Of a DNA stretch of 64,000 nucleotides, positions 20,560-33,562 are shown piece after piece (the first letter of the stretch is position 1; each line of letters begins with the position of its first letter). The DNA comes from Panonychus citri. Its lineage: Eukaryota > Arthropoda > Arachnida > Trombidiformes > Tetranychidae. The stretch spans positions 1,674,001 to 1,738,000 of the forward strand of contig NW_026515406.1 of assembly GCF_014898815.1 (NCBI RefSeq). The letters run 5' to 3'. The position numbers were made by a program, and so were the translations under genes. The notes beneath the pieces were generated by a model, which searched no databases, was not told the DNA's origin, and was given only the letters and a program-made list of their open reading frames with translations.

Positions 20560-23500
20560 ATGCCTAAAATAACAGGTAATGGACAAAGTGCCGGTGGAAC
20601 TCCAAATAAATTGGTTTATCCTACTGGATGTAAAGATGTCAATGAAGAATTACCAACTGATGATCTTATCCGCCGACTCAAAGACATTGCAATGGCTTTT
20701 CAACAAATGTCTCAAGAAGAAGACAATACCTGTTACATACCATTAGCATTGTACTTAGCAACTGACTTTTTTCTTGAACATCAATCACGAGATGTACGTT
20801 TATTGGTCGCTTGTGCCATTGCTGATGTATTCCGTGTCTATGCGCCAAATGCACCCTATCAAAATCCAAGTCTCATAAAAAGGATATTCTTATTTTTTAT
20901 TCAACAACTCAGAGGATTACAAGATCCCAAAGATGCTACATTTAAAAGATATTTCTATCTCCTTGAAAATCTTGCTTGGGTTAAATCATTTAATATATGC
21001 ATTGAATTGGATGACTCTCAGTCCATCTTCTGTCAACTTTTTAATCTTATCTTCAAGATTGTAAATGACAATCACAGCGATAAAGTGAAAAACTTTATGC
21101 TTGACATGTTAACACCATTGATCATCGAAGCTGATGCTGTTTCTTCAAAATTGGTCGAGATAATACTTTGGCAGTTAATCGATCCCAAAAAGAAAGGAAA
21201 TAAACAAGCTTGCTGGCTTGCAACCCAAATCTTGAAGAAAGCAAATAAAACAATGGAACCTTATTTGATCACATATTTCAATAATGCCATCACCCATGGT
21301 GTTCATGCTAATGCTGGTGAATTATCTGATGATGATGAGGAAGATACCCAAAGAACCTCTTTACGACCTGGTTCCAAAGTTACCAACAATCAAACTCTAT
21401 CCAAAGAAAATCAAACTGTCAATCAACTTTGTGATTTACTTTATGAACTTAATCAAATTTGCCCATCAGTTATGGATGGTATTCTTCCTCAATTAGAATT
21501 CAAGATTCGTAGTAATGAAGAAAGAGAGCGATGTGAATTCACTAAACTATTGGCTCGCCTATTTTCTGATAAAAATTCCCGACTTGCGGAGCAATACCCA
21601 GAACTATGGAAATCATTTTTAGGTCGATTCCGAGATATTAGTGTTACCGTTCGTATGCGTTGTGTTCAATATTCAATGCACTTTTTGATCAACCATCCCG
21701 AATTACGTGAAGACATAACAGAACAACTTAAACAACGACAGCACGATCCAGATGAGAATGTTCGTTATGAAGTAGTTATGGCCATCATAAGTGCCGCTAA
21801 AAAGGGAATAGAAAACATTAATGAAGATTTACTTAGCTTCGTCAAAGAACGTACTCTTGACAAGAAATTCAAGATCCGTCGTGAAGCTTTATTCGGTATG
21901 GCTCAACTCTACAAACAATACAACATTGCCCAGCTTGGTGGAGATGATGATAGACAAAGTTCAACCGATTCAAATGTCAACAATGCAGCATTGAAAATGT
22001 TAAACTGGATTAAAAATAAATGTCTACACAATTATTATCAAACACAATTGGATGATCGACTCCTCGTTGAAAGGATTCTTCATACATGTCTCATACCCTA
22101 TAACCTGCCTTTACAACAAAGGATGAAAATTTTATATACATTCTATGTTACCATTGACGCCCATGCTGCTCGTGCTTTCAATGAGCTTCTTCGACAACAA
22201 CAAAGTGTTAGAAAACAAGTTAAAGAAGTTTTAGATTTGATTAAAAATGGTGAAAAGGACGAAAAAGATCCATTAGTTAGGTCAAAGATTCAATTGTGTG
22301 CAAAAAATTTACCTGAACCTGTAAAGGCAGATGAATTTCTCACCAAATTGTGCCACAATCTTTGTCACAATCCAGTTCTTCGTCATCACATGGACACCAT
22401 TGTTTCATCCACATCATTTCCACAGATTAATGAAGATGGTTCAGTTTCACCGCCTCCTTCATGTTCTTTAATTGAAACCAGCGTCAAAGAAATACTAAAA
22501 TCTTTGGGTTACCCTGTCCAAACAAATTCATTCTATGTCATAATTAAACAGCTAATGGAAAGAATCGCACCGGTTATGATTGACTTCCAAGGTAAGATCA
22601 ATAATATCAATAGATCGATTAATATACAATGTAATAACTAATTGTTTATTTAATTATTCTCTTATTCGCAGGTCTAATTGTACTTTTTAATTATGTATCT
22701 GATTCACTTCTCGGTGAAGGTGAAATAGACACTCGTTTGGGTCTTGAACCTTCCGGTAAAAGAGGACTCCAATTGATCCATGTAAGTCTTTCTGACTCTC
22801 AATTAGTTTTGACTTGAAAAAAAAATTCGCTTAATCATGATCCCGTTCTTATTATCTTCCTATATTTTAGGCTTTGTCTTCTGTTTTTCCAGCCATTTTC
22901 TATGGGAAAGAAATTTTCAGCAACTATCTCTTACCGTTCTTATGGAAGTCCTCTGACAGTCCACAAATTGGTGAAATCGTTCTTCAAATTCTCACAAACG
23001 TCGGCGGTGTTCAAGGAACAATTTCCGGTTCAAATAATGGTGATCAGAATAGCATTATGAATGCTACTCCATGGTGGGCTACCGAAGATGATTTTGTGCC
23101 CACTCTTGTTGAGAAATTTGTTCTCAAAGGTAAATTAAATATCCAAACTCTAATTTTTTTCTATTGATAAATCTAACTTGTTATTCTCTCTCCTTTTAGC
23201 ATCTTCAACGAAACAAGCAAAATATGCTATCCAATGTTTGAATGCAATTATCGGTGACGATGATGAAAAGCTCAAAATATTTGCACAAGTTTTGGATCAA
23301 ATTAAGGTAAATTGATTAATTTTCTTTTCCCACCTGATTTAACCATACATTTTTTCAACAACACATATGTTTTTTTTTCATTTTCCAGGAGACTGGTTTA
23401 ACTTTAGATTCTCCTTATTTCCGTATTCATCTGGTTACCATTGGAATGGTCGCTACTTGCGGTGGACACGTTTTCTTCCCTAAACTATTACGTTCAATTA

Positions 23501-26500
23501 TTCAAAAATATGTAGTACAAAATCTGCTAATGAAAGATCAAAGACTTGAAGAAGAAGTTCAGGCTCAAGAAGAAAGTGAAAAGAATAGAGGTAACTATTA
23601 ATATCAAAGAATTGTTTACCTCTTCTCATCTGTAAGCTATGATCTCACTCATCTTAATGTTTATTATTTTGTCTCATTTAGATCTTAGTGACCCTACTGT
23701 AAGCTTTGAGTTTTGCAGTGAAGAAGTCAAATGTAAAATTGAAGGAATTAAACTCATGGTTCGTTGGCTGTATGGACTCAAATTAAACACATTAATAGCC
23801 CCACCTGAGTCTCAACAAGAAGTAGTCGCTGTCTATCAAAATGCTGCGATGAACACAATGAGAATCATGACAGCAATCGTTCAAAATAACGGTGATTTAA
23901 ATGAGAAAGGCTTGGCTGGTACAACTCATGAAAAAGCAAGGCTTAAATTGGCAGCAGCCGCGGCAATGTTGAAAATAGTTGGTAATGATTCCATCACAGC
24001 TACGTCGCAAGGCGATACTACTTTAATAGCTGCTTCCTCACCATCGTCAGCTGTGATTACCCCAACCCAATGGCATACATTAGCAACGATTTTGTTAGCT
24101 GATGAAGAATATGTTCGTGATCGATTTGCTCTCAAATTACATAAAGGTTTGTTTCTCATCCAATAATTTTTTATTGTTCTTGAGAGAAAATTTTTCAAAT
24201 TAATCTAATTTCTTTTTTATTCCTTAATTTAGGCCTGATCTCCCTTTCCCTCGGACTTGAGTTTTTAGCTCTCTTTAGTTTAGGAGGATATTATCAAAAT
24301 GACAATCCATTCAAAAACAAATTAAGGTATCATTATCTTTTCTACTTTTACCCAGTTTGTGGTTACATCAAACTAATTATCATTTCATCTTTTTCCCATA
24401 CCCTCATTATCATTATTATTAGATCTTATCTCGTTCTTAACATTGCCAAGCGCCGTGATTTGGTTAAATCTAAAAGTGTAAACAATCTCAAAGCCGTTCT
24501 TCCTGATTGTATCATGCCTTACGTAATTCACCTTCTTGCTTATATGCCTTTTTACACGCAATTCGATAATGTAGAGCAATTGGAAACTGTCAAAAGTATG
24601 TTTTTCTTATTTAATTCTATTTCTTTAATATTCCTTCTGTTCATTAATTTTAAACAATTATATTTTTTTCTAATTTAAATTTTCATTTTTAGATTGCTTA
24701 ATGTTCATAATCGAGCCTATCGCCTTGAAAAATGAGCAATTCTCTTTCTCATATTACAAAAGAACTTTTGAAAATGTAAAAACATGTGTAGATCGAGTTT
24801 CAGCATCCATGGTTCAAGAAACAGATGAAAATGGAACTAATTCTGCGCCAACCATGGCCACAATGACTAATTACAAGATTTATTGTGCCTGTGATTTAGC
24901 ATTGGGTTTAATTATGAGTAAAACACAAAACTTTCTCCTTAAAGACTTTCCTGTCCAACCATCTCTACCTGGAAAATATTTTATGGGTACGTGTGTTTAG
25001 CTGTCTACTTAATCAATTATTTTGATTACAATTTATTTAAAAGGGCATAATTTATAATCAATTTCTTTTTTTAATTAACAGTTTCACCATCAGCGGCAAA
25101 CAATAATCAACGATGTTATCTTCCAACATCAATGCAGTTCCAGCCACCAAAAAGATGTGGCTTAGAAGCAGAAATATTGGGAAAAATAACCAAAACCTTT
25201 AGCTCGGTAAGTTTTTAATATCTGTAACTACCAAAACAATATCTCCTTGGGATATGGTTTAACAAGAATTGCTTTTAATCTTTATTTACATGTTGAAGTT
25301 AATTTAGTTTCTAATTATCTTAAGTTGTTTTCATTGTGATATTGTAATTGTTTACAAGTACTCAGAATATTAGTGTTCCATTTATCATCAACATCATGTT
25401 ATTGAAATTTCTGAATGATGAATCAATATACTGCGATGTAAACACAACAGCCTGTGGACTTGTTTACTTTTATTTTCAATCTAATTGAAGGAGTGAGAGA
25501 TACTTTTAAGACAATGAAGGTAAAAAATGTTGCCTCATTAGATAGTGTCTTATCAATTCCTCCTAATTTTAAAGTAGATTTAGAATCAGATCGATGGGAG
25601 AAAGATGTTAATAAAGCTCAGCAAATGCTTAAAAATATATACCCAATTACCAATTTCAAATCTCATCTTGCTAAAAAACGCACTACACCAGCTAAAGAGT
25701 TGATTCATCTACGAGAGACTAAAAAATCAGTGCTTCAAATGGCAAATATTTTATCATCATGGAAGACAAGAAAAAAGATTGAGTTTGAAGAAGTGAAGAA
25801 AAATTTGGATATCATTATTTATCTTAAATATCAAGAAGAAAGTTACAGAACTTTCTTTATGGTTTTAGATAATCTATTACCTGCAAATACTTGTGGATTA
25901 CCAAGATCAAATTTATATTTTGTCAAACCAAATGGTCAGAGAGAATTGATTAAACGTGATCAGTTAATTCATGGTTTCAGTACATTGAAAGAGTTATATG
26001 GAAAAGCTCAAGATCAACTTAAATCAATCCGTAAAGTTTATTGTGACGTGTACAATGCTGTTCACGTTTTGGATTCTAATATCATGGGATTATATAAGTG
26101 GGCAATTCAGCGAAAAAAAATTCCTGTTCACAAAGATCTTGAAAAATTAGCACATCCCAAGAAGAGTAGAATTTGTAACCAAGATCAAGTTATCAGAATT
26201 GCTTTGGTTGTGATTCCATTCATACTTTTAATAGTGATGGTTTTATTTATATTATCTATTTATTCAACTTGATTCAATTTTTATTAAGTAACGAGTTGAC
26301 TCTCAGTTTCTTTTTCATCATTTTTTTGTTGTCAAACCTGTTCAGACATGTAAATCTTACCCTTCGATTGTCTCTTCTTTAACATCTCATTGTTGTTTCT
26401 CTTTTTTTATCATTAATTTTCTAGGCTCCTCAAGCTCAGGCAGTTAATGCTCCTGCTAAACCACGACAAGGTAAAGGAACTACAGCTAATGCTGGTGATC

Positions 26501-27624
26501 ATCAAGTTGTTGTACTTTCTTCAGACAATATGATCGAGGAAAGTGGAGTTGTTATCGAACAAGAATCAGTTGACAATGATACAAAGCCATCTATTGCCGC
26601 ACCAGTTCCTACACAAACAACTCGATCTCGTAAACAAGATTTAGGATCCATGGTTTCTAATGACAATAATGACAAAGAAGTTATCGAGAAGAGAACAAGT
26701 TCTCGTCGTAAACAAGAAATCATACCAATATCCACTAGACCTACTCGCTCTTCAACTAGAAATTCTGATAATGTTGTAACCGTTGAAGTAAAAGAAGATG
26801 ATGATTTGAATGATAATAATGAAGGTGATGGAGAGGATCTCGAAGATGATTCTAACGCTCAAGATGATGATATTGAATCAAAAATAATAGAAATCACCGG
26901 TGAAGGTTATCTAGATGAAGTCGAAGATTCTGATACTGGAACAACTCGAGGATCGAAAAGAGGACGAGCAAGTGCAAGAGCCTCTAGATCAAGCGCACCA
27001 ACTGGTAATCAACGTAATTCCAAAGCAAGTGGAGATGAGTCTTCATCACCGGCACGAAAGTCCGCCAGGATAGCCAGAAAGTAGGTTTCGCTCTGGTATC
27101 AATTAATTGTTTTTGGAAGATCAAAGCAAAAGAAATCGTTTGGTTGGAATTGCAACAAACATTTCTATTATTACCTCTTAGATCAACCTTGTGAAATACA
27201 AACAATATATTTACAGGATTGAGGATTATCAGTCTTGAAATGTTAAATCCAACAAAAAATTTAATTGTTGTTTCACTAAGTAATCTTGTTGAAAAATTCT
27301 GATTTAAATTATCAAATCTGCTTCCAATTGGAAGATCAACTTGATTTCTTATGACTGATTTTCCTCTCCCTCTCCTTAAACTTATCTGATTTATCTATTT
27401 ATTGTTTGTTTTTGCCAAACTAATCAGTTATTAAATTATTTGGCTATTCAAAACACTGAACTTGTTAATTTTCACCTTGTCTTGTCTCTTATTTAATATT
27501 TGTTTTCGATTTTATCTTCATATCTAATAGAGCACCGCCATCCGCCTCATCATCAGCAGCATCCAAAAGATCACCTTCACCCGAGATAAAATCTGGCCGA
27601 GGAAGACGGAAGAATCGACGTTAA
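20560..27624 (+). CDS. PDS5: Sister chromatid cohesion protein PDS5
   Basis: Twelve exons: 20560-22591, 22672-22781, 22871-23129, 23200-23306, 23389-23590, 23682-24146, 24233-24326, 24423-24595, 24693-24986, 25082-25206, 26425-27080 and 27531-27624. Phases agree throughout, giving 1536 residues; human PDS5A/B have about 1340/1450. The N-terminal 677 residues from one exon include LACAIADVFRVYAPNAPY, DPKDATFKRYFYLLENLAWV and SDKVKNFMLDMLTPLI, landmarks of the PDS5 HEAT-repeat array that binds the cohesin kleisin and loads or releases cohesin with WAPL and sororin. The C-terminal exons encode an acidic stretch (about residues 1415-1455), an Arg/Ser/Ala-rich basic region and a final SGRGRRKNRR that resembles an AT hook, also known from PDS5B. 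Intron 10 (25207-26424) is much longer than the others and contains a separate ORF. Failure to splice the last intron would end the protein at a TAG at 27082-27084. Confidence 0.95.
25514..26272 (+). CDS. Unrecognised membrane protein nested in PDS5 intron 10 (or alternative PDS5 terminal exon)
   Basis: From the first ATG the ORF gives 252 residues, far longer than chance in this AT-rich intron. It is Lys-rich and mostly helical by composition, has no low-complexity tract, and ends with a strong hydrophobic segment (IRIALVVIPFILLIVMVLFI, about residues 226-245) followed by five residues, the layout of a tail-anchored or C-terminal single-pass protein. I do not recognise the family. The open frame extends upstream without an ATG to a stop at 25439-25441. 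An AG at 25449-25450 (AACACAACAG|CCT) would join PDS5 exon 10 to this frame in phase 0, so it might instead be an alternative last exon giving PDS5 a membrane tail; the pyrimidine tract there is poor, which favours an independent nested gene. No promoter identified. Confidence 0.6.
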   Translation: MKVKNVASLDSVLSIPPNFKVDLESDRWEKDVNKAQQMLKNIYPITNFKSHLAKKRTTPAKELIHLRETKKSVLQMANILSSWKTRKKIEFEEVKKNLDIIIYLKYQEESYRTFFMVLDNLLPANTCGLPRSNLYFVKPNGQRELIKRDQLIHGFSTLKELYGKAQDQLKSIRKVYCDVYNAVHVLDSNIMGLYKWAIQRKKIPVHKDLEKLAHPKKSRICNQDQVIRIALVVIPFILLIVMVLFILSIYST

Positions 27625-28662
27625 CGAAATTGTTCAACAAAGTGAAAGCAATTACCCTTAAAACGTCAATCATATGATCTATTAATTATATTATATTATA
27701 TATATATGTATATAACGGAAAAAGATATCACCTTGGAGTCAATGTCATCTTTAATCATTTCAATTATCACCTTCACCTTTACAACCAAACAACAATTGAA
27801 CCCAATCAGACTCACAAAAAGCAAACCAACAAATGACCCTCTTGAGACTAATACCATGGGCACTCAGTTATCTCTCTTCTTCTCAACTTCATCCCTTCTC
27901 ATCTATTCCCAGTTTTACTCATATTTTTCATTAATATCTCGTTTTCTTAATTTCATTTGTCTCATACCCCATCTTTGAGAAGGTAGACTACTAATTAGGC
28001 TGAAAACAAAGGTATCTCATGTAACTACAAACCAACAAAACTATAAAAAAAAATTATCATCTGGCAAGACGATTTCTAAGAACTCTGATTGCAAAAGGAC
28101 ATCGATCCCTCCGAAAATTGCTACGGAAGAATTGATTGTGTTTTCTACAAACATTTCAACAAAAAGAAAAAACAAAGCACACATCATCATTCCTTCCTTT
28201 TCTCTTCTCTTTTTTTTTCTCTATCCCAAACCCAAATTTGAGAAAAAAAAATGTAAACAATCAACAATTTAAACTTTTAATCTTTTCTCAGTTCCATCTT
28301 CAAAATTCATTTTTCACTCCTTCTTCTTTCCCATCTCCCTCTTTCTCTCTTGTCAATTCTCTCTGTCTGTCTCTCTATCTTTTAGGTACTGATGAAACGA
28401 AAAATAACGAAAGTGAACAGTCCACTTTTCCTGAAACAACCCGCCCTTCATCCCGTCGATCACCACCACCCACAATCAACACTTAACTTCTCACACAAAT
28501 TATCATTTTTATATTGATCAATGAAAACCAACCAACAAAAAAACCATTTAAACAACCAATGTGTAAATATAATTGCGAGCCAATAAAAAGTTACTCAAGT
28601 TCAAGAGTCAAAAGCAATCAATACAAATTGGTTATTATTGAAGAAAGAAAAACAAAAAGTAA
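27625..28662. other. Convergent 3' region between PDS5 and the TBC gene
   Basis: Holds both 3' UTRs. AATAAA at 28582-28587 on the plus strand could end the PDS5 transcript. A strong acceptor-like site, CTCTCTATCTTTTAG|GTACTG (28384-28385), precedes an open stretch of about 100 bases, but no PDS5 phase enters it without an immediate or frame problem, so I do not call an exon. Confidence 0.5.
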
Positions 28663-31600
28663 TTACAATGAAACAGTTTTTAATTTACTCGAAGGTGAAA
28701 ACAAAGTTACATAAATTGTATCCAATTGAGAATCAACATTTACAATAATCGCTTTGGAACAATCAAAATTATCGTTAATTGTACAGCTCCTTTTACGAGT
28801 AATTCGATGATCACAATCAATTTGGACACAAAGAAGTCGACAATTTTTAAATAATACAATTAGTAAATGATGATCGCTCTCTTTATGTTGATTACAATTA
28901 ACAGTTGACAATGAAGATGATGAAGATGACAATGAAAACGATGATAATGATTTATACCAACACTGATCAGGTAAATGATTACGATGATGATCAGAGTGAT
29001 TACAAGGATGATTAACAGATTGAGGTGACCAAAGAAATGATCTGATTGTAACAATTAAATCGGTATTTTGTACAAGTGATTGTTTAATTGTTGCGGTTGT
29101 ACTGTGAGTTGTTAAAATATCATAAAAGTTAATTGTCTCTAATTGAGTTAACATTGGATCTCGGATAATTGTTGAAGCAAAAAGTATTGAAGATGAAGAT
29201 GAAGATGATAATGATAAATGATTAAGGTAACAATCAATTGTTAAACAATTAAAAATGTCCAAAGTGTAAATATCAATTATATACAATTTACCCAATTCAG
29301 GTGTAACCATATAAATTGCTAATTGTCCACTAATTGGATCGTAATTAGTTGATTGAATTGTACATTTACCACGAGAACGTCTAGTTGATGATGACTGGGG
29401 AACAGTTAATTGTAATTGTTGTGATTGTTGATCCAATGAAATTGTTTCCAATTTACTGTTAACACCATTAGTTAATTGTTGTTGTTCATCAGTTGATTGA
29501 TTTTTCTCCTCATTGTGATTAATTTTTGTAACAATTCCCTCGGTTCCAACAAATAGACTAATTGATTTAGATGAATCATGAAAAGCTGATTTAACTCGAT
29601 AACTAATTGGAACAATATTAATCCAATTGTTGTATAAACAATTAACTGATGTTCCCTTAATTGTTTCCTGATAGAAATAAATTTTACGAGAATCATTGGA
29701 AACCCCATAAAGATGGTAACGATTTTTTCGTAACAATTTAATTACAACTTTCTTAATCATTTTGGTCTCACTTGAATCCAAATCATCATTAGAATTGTCT
29801 GCTAATTGTTGATCATTTGAAGGATTAACTATTGGACATTTAACTGTTGTAACAATTAACTCATCTTTAGCTCCATTTTGCTCAATTAAAATGACCACTG
29901 AATTATCCGATGATAAAGTTAACTGCATGTTTGATTGTTGTTCACTTTGATTACTTTGATTGTGTTGATTAATACTTAATCCTCTTAATAGTCCACTTGA
30001 TTTACGTCTTAACCAAAGTCTACCTTTAATGTTACCTTGATTGTTACTTTGATTAAGATGATTAACTTCATCATCCGGACTACTACTTGGTGCTGGTGAT
30101 GTACTTGAACTTAGGTTTCTTAATTGTCTATTAGTTTCCTGATGATTATGAGAGTGATTATTAGTTGATGAGGTAATTGAATTAATTATAATTATATCGT
30201 CCAGACCATTGACGATTTGTTTAACATAAAATGACCTGCGGGCAGCTAAATGTTTCCTCTTTGGAATCTTAATTGACCTGAAGGCCAATCGTTTTAACCG
30301 ATTAATGTCATAACAACGACGAGATTTCTCCTTGATTGAGTTAATTATCTCACCAGAGGCAAGTTCATTAAGATGATAACAAGATGATAAAAGTGATGAT
30401 GATGACGATGATGATGAAGAGGAGGTTAACCCTTCACATCCAAGTTCAATAAGAGCGATACTAAACCGGAAGAGCACCTTAACCCCTTCGATCCAAAAAC
30501 AGTCCAATATTTGTAAGCGAATCTAAAAATAAAATCAAAATCGAAAAAAAAAGTTCCAAATTAAACTATTAATTGTTTGTAATGTTTTCTTTCCATTGAG
30601 TTTGTTAACTTTCAATTTACTCTTTAATTTAGTTTCATCAGCTGATTGTTACTATTTAGTTGTAATCCAATTTAATGGTAATCATAACAATCTAAATTGT
30701 AAGATGTTCAATGTAACATCTTTAAGAAAACCTTAAGGCCTTTTTTTAGACGCGTGTCCATTTAAATTGAAAGATGATGAAGATGAGGATGATGATGATG
30801 ATGATGATGATGATGTCTAGTCTAATAAAAGGCTCTTAAAAGTGTATTAAGTCACCATTGTCCAGGTGAATGTCCACTTTCAAGGTAAGATGTTGAAACT
30901 CGTTGACCAGGTTCTTACTTTTTTTGCTTCTCTTTTGTATTAGAATGGAAAACAAGGTTAGAAATTTTTTTTCTTTTTTCTCTTTGTCATCCTCATCATC
31001 TTCATCGTCATATGAGTGAAGTCTGTACGTGTTTTGCTTGAGAAACTCTGAAGAGTAGGAAAAAAAAGTAACTAGAAACTCCTAAGATCTCAGGTAAAGG
31101 CGCGTGCCACGAGTTCGTCTTCATCTCTCATCTTTCATCTTCTCTTTCTCTCATCACTTGCCAGGTGCTATTTCTCATCATCTTCAATTTTCTCTTTCTT
31201 TCTTTTCATCATCAACTTTTTGCTTCTCTTTCTTTTTCTTTTCTTTTCTTTTTTCGTTTTTTTTTTTGCTTCGATTATTTTTCCAAAACTTTTGTTAACC
31301 TTGTCAGAAACAAAGACAAAGAAGACAGAAATGAAGATGAAGATGATAATAAACATGATGATAGGGATAATCTTAATGATCACTATTATCATCTGCCACG
31401 TGGTAAAAGTTTAATTGACCTACAATTAAATAGAGGAACAGCTAAAGAATCAATCAAATGGTCAATCAGATGTAGAGATGGTCTTTCATTCAATATATTA
31501 ATTATTGATGAAAATATTGATCATTAACTTAATCATCTTCCCATATGGCTAAATCATCATCTTTATCATTTAATTATCAACTAAAATTAACCATAAACAT

Positions 31601-33524
31601 TACAGTCGATGAATAAATTTACATTCACACAAATCAAAACATTGATCCGGTTTAATTAAGGGAAGATTATTAGTAATTGTTGTAATAATCATCTTCCGTT
31701 GGCAATGATTACCTATTTAATTATGTTCCTAATTAAGGTCAACTCTTCCGCCCGGATGTGGTCTCATTATTCAATCAATTTTGATAACAATTAAACCCTC
31801 ATCTTAACTGAATCAATTTCATTAACTATCAACATTTAGCAAAAATAAAACGCTGAAAGTTAATTGTTACCGTTTAATGGTGATTATGATTAAAATGAGG
31901 GATCAAATTAAATTGTATCATCATATCGGTTGGAAATTATTTTCCAGGTGAGTTTGATTGTAATCAAAATTGAGTAAACAATTAGCAAGCAAAATCTAAA
32001 TTGATTAACAGTTGATACTTTTTGTTGCCCAATCTGTCCCATAGACTTGAATGTAAACTACCAATGTAAACAATATTGGTCAAAATTATTGATTATATCA
32101 TCTACCAAGTTAATTGTTAATCATTTTAATCATCATTGATTAGTAGGTAAATACATATAAATACTTATCTACATGTAAAAGTATCTAAATGATTAAGGTA
32201 AACAATCAAGGAAGAGGGCAAAGTTAAAGGTTAGGTTAAGTTAGGAAATGAAATTAAGGTTTGTCTATTTCCGTTGTTATTGGTTGATAGTTAGTAAATT
32301 GTTGGGAGTAAATTGTATTCAAATTAAGATGATTACATAATATGTAACTAATAATGATATCGGAAGTTAACAATTTCCCTCGAAAATTGTTTCAAATTAA
32401 TTACAATGAAAGGATAAAGAGCAACAATTTGCTATTGGAAAATTAATTTTTCTTTATGCAAGATTACCTAATGTGAGTTGAACTTTCGTTTCCCGGGTAA
32501 ACGGACGAGGTCAACAGGAGTTAAGGGGTCAATCAGGGAAAAAAGAAAGAGTGACCGGTGACCGACGGGTGAAAGGGCAAAGGGGTTTCATCATAGACGA
32601 TGATGATGATTAGTGATGATAAATAATCAACAAAAAAGATGAGGGGGAGTTCAAATCAATATAATATTTTGGGTAAAAGTTTGGGTAACCCAGAAAGTGT
32701 TGAGGTAACAATACAAAAGGGCTAAAGGTAAAAGGACAAAAGCAGATGTAAATATGACCTTTAAAAGGTGAGATGGTTAGAGAGGAAAAAAGAAAGGGGA
32801 AAAGAAAGAGAAAATGAAAGAGTAAGAGTAATGGAAATGATGAAAAGAAAATGACTCCAACGCGTGTTTGGAGCAAAAGGTAAGAGAGAGAGAGAGAGAG
32901 AGTTTATCCTTTTCATCCTTTCTTTTTCATCTTGACATCATCATCACAAGGAAGACACAGCACGCGTCTAGAATATCATCCTTCTCATCTTCATCCTCAT
33001 CCCTTCTCCCACCTCCATCAGTACATTTCCAATTCCAGGTTTCAGATCAATAGAAGCAAAAAATGAGACTCGTTGTTCAATCGGATAAGTCAATATATTG
33101 AAAGAAATCAAATTATCTCCTTTAATTATACACAAGGCAATCAAATTGTTAAATTGATCAACTAATCACTTTCCCATGAACATCGTGGGATTGGTCAAAG
33201 TGTTGATTCCAATAACAAAACATAAACATTGGGAATCGAATTTTTTTTAATAATGAAAATAATGAAATGAACGGTATCCAATCTCCATCCTCATCACTTT
33301 TATCATCATTTTAACGGCAACAACAACAACAGCCTCCAAACATCATCATTTTCATCATCTTCCCCACCACCACCATCATACTCGACCCACCAAGGGAATA
33401 AATATACATTCACTCATCTTCTTTTCTCTTTTATTTTATTTTCGTTTTTTGATCACCTTTCATTCTTCCCTCAACCACCTCCCTCCCACTCTCTCCCTTT
33501 CAACCGTTTTTAAACTGAAGCTTT

Positions 33525-33562
<38 letters not shown>

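Noticed and set aside
28386..28486. Additional PDS5 3' exon after the strong acceptor at 28385
   Set aside because: Joining from exon 11 gives an immediate stop and exon 12 has no donor, while exon 12 already ends the protein well.
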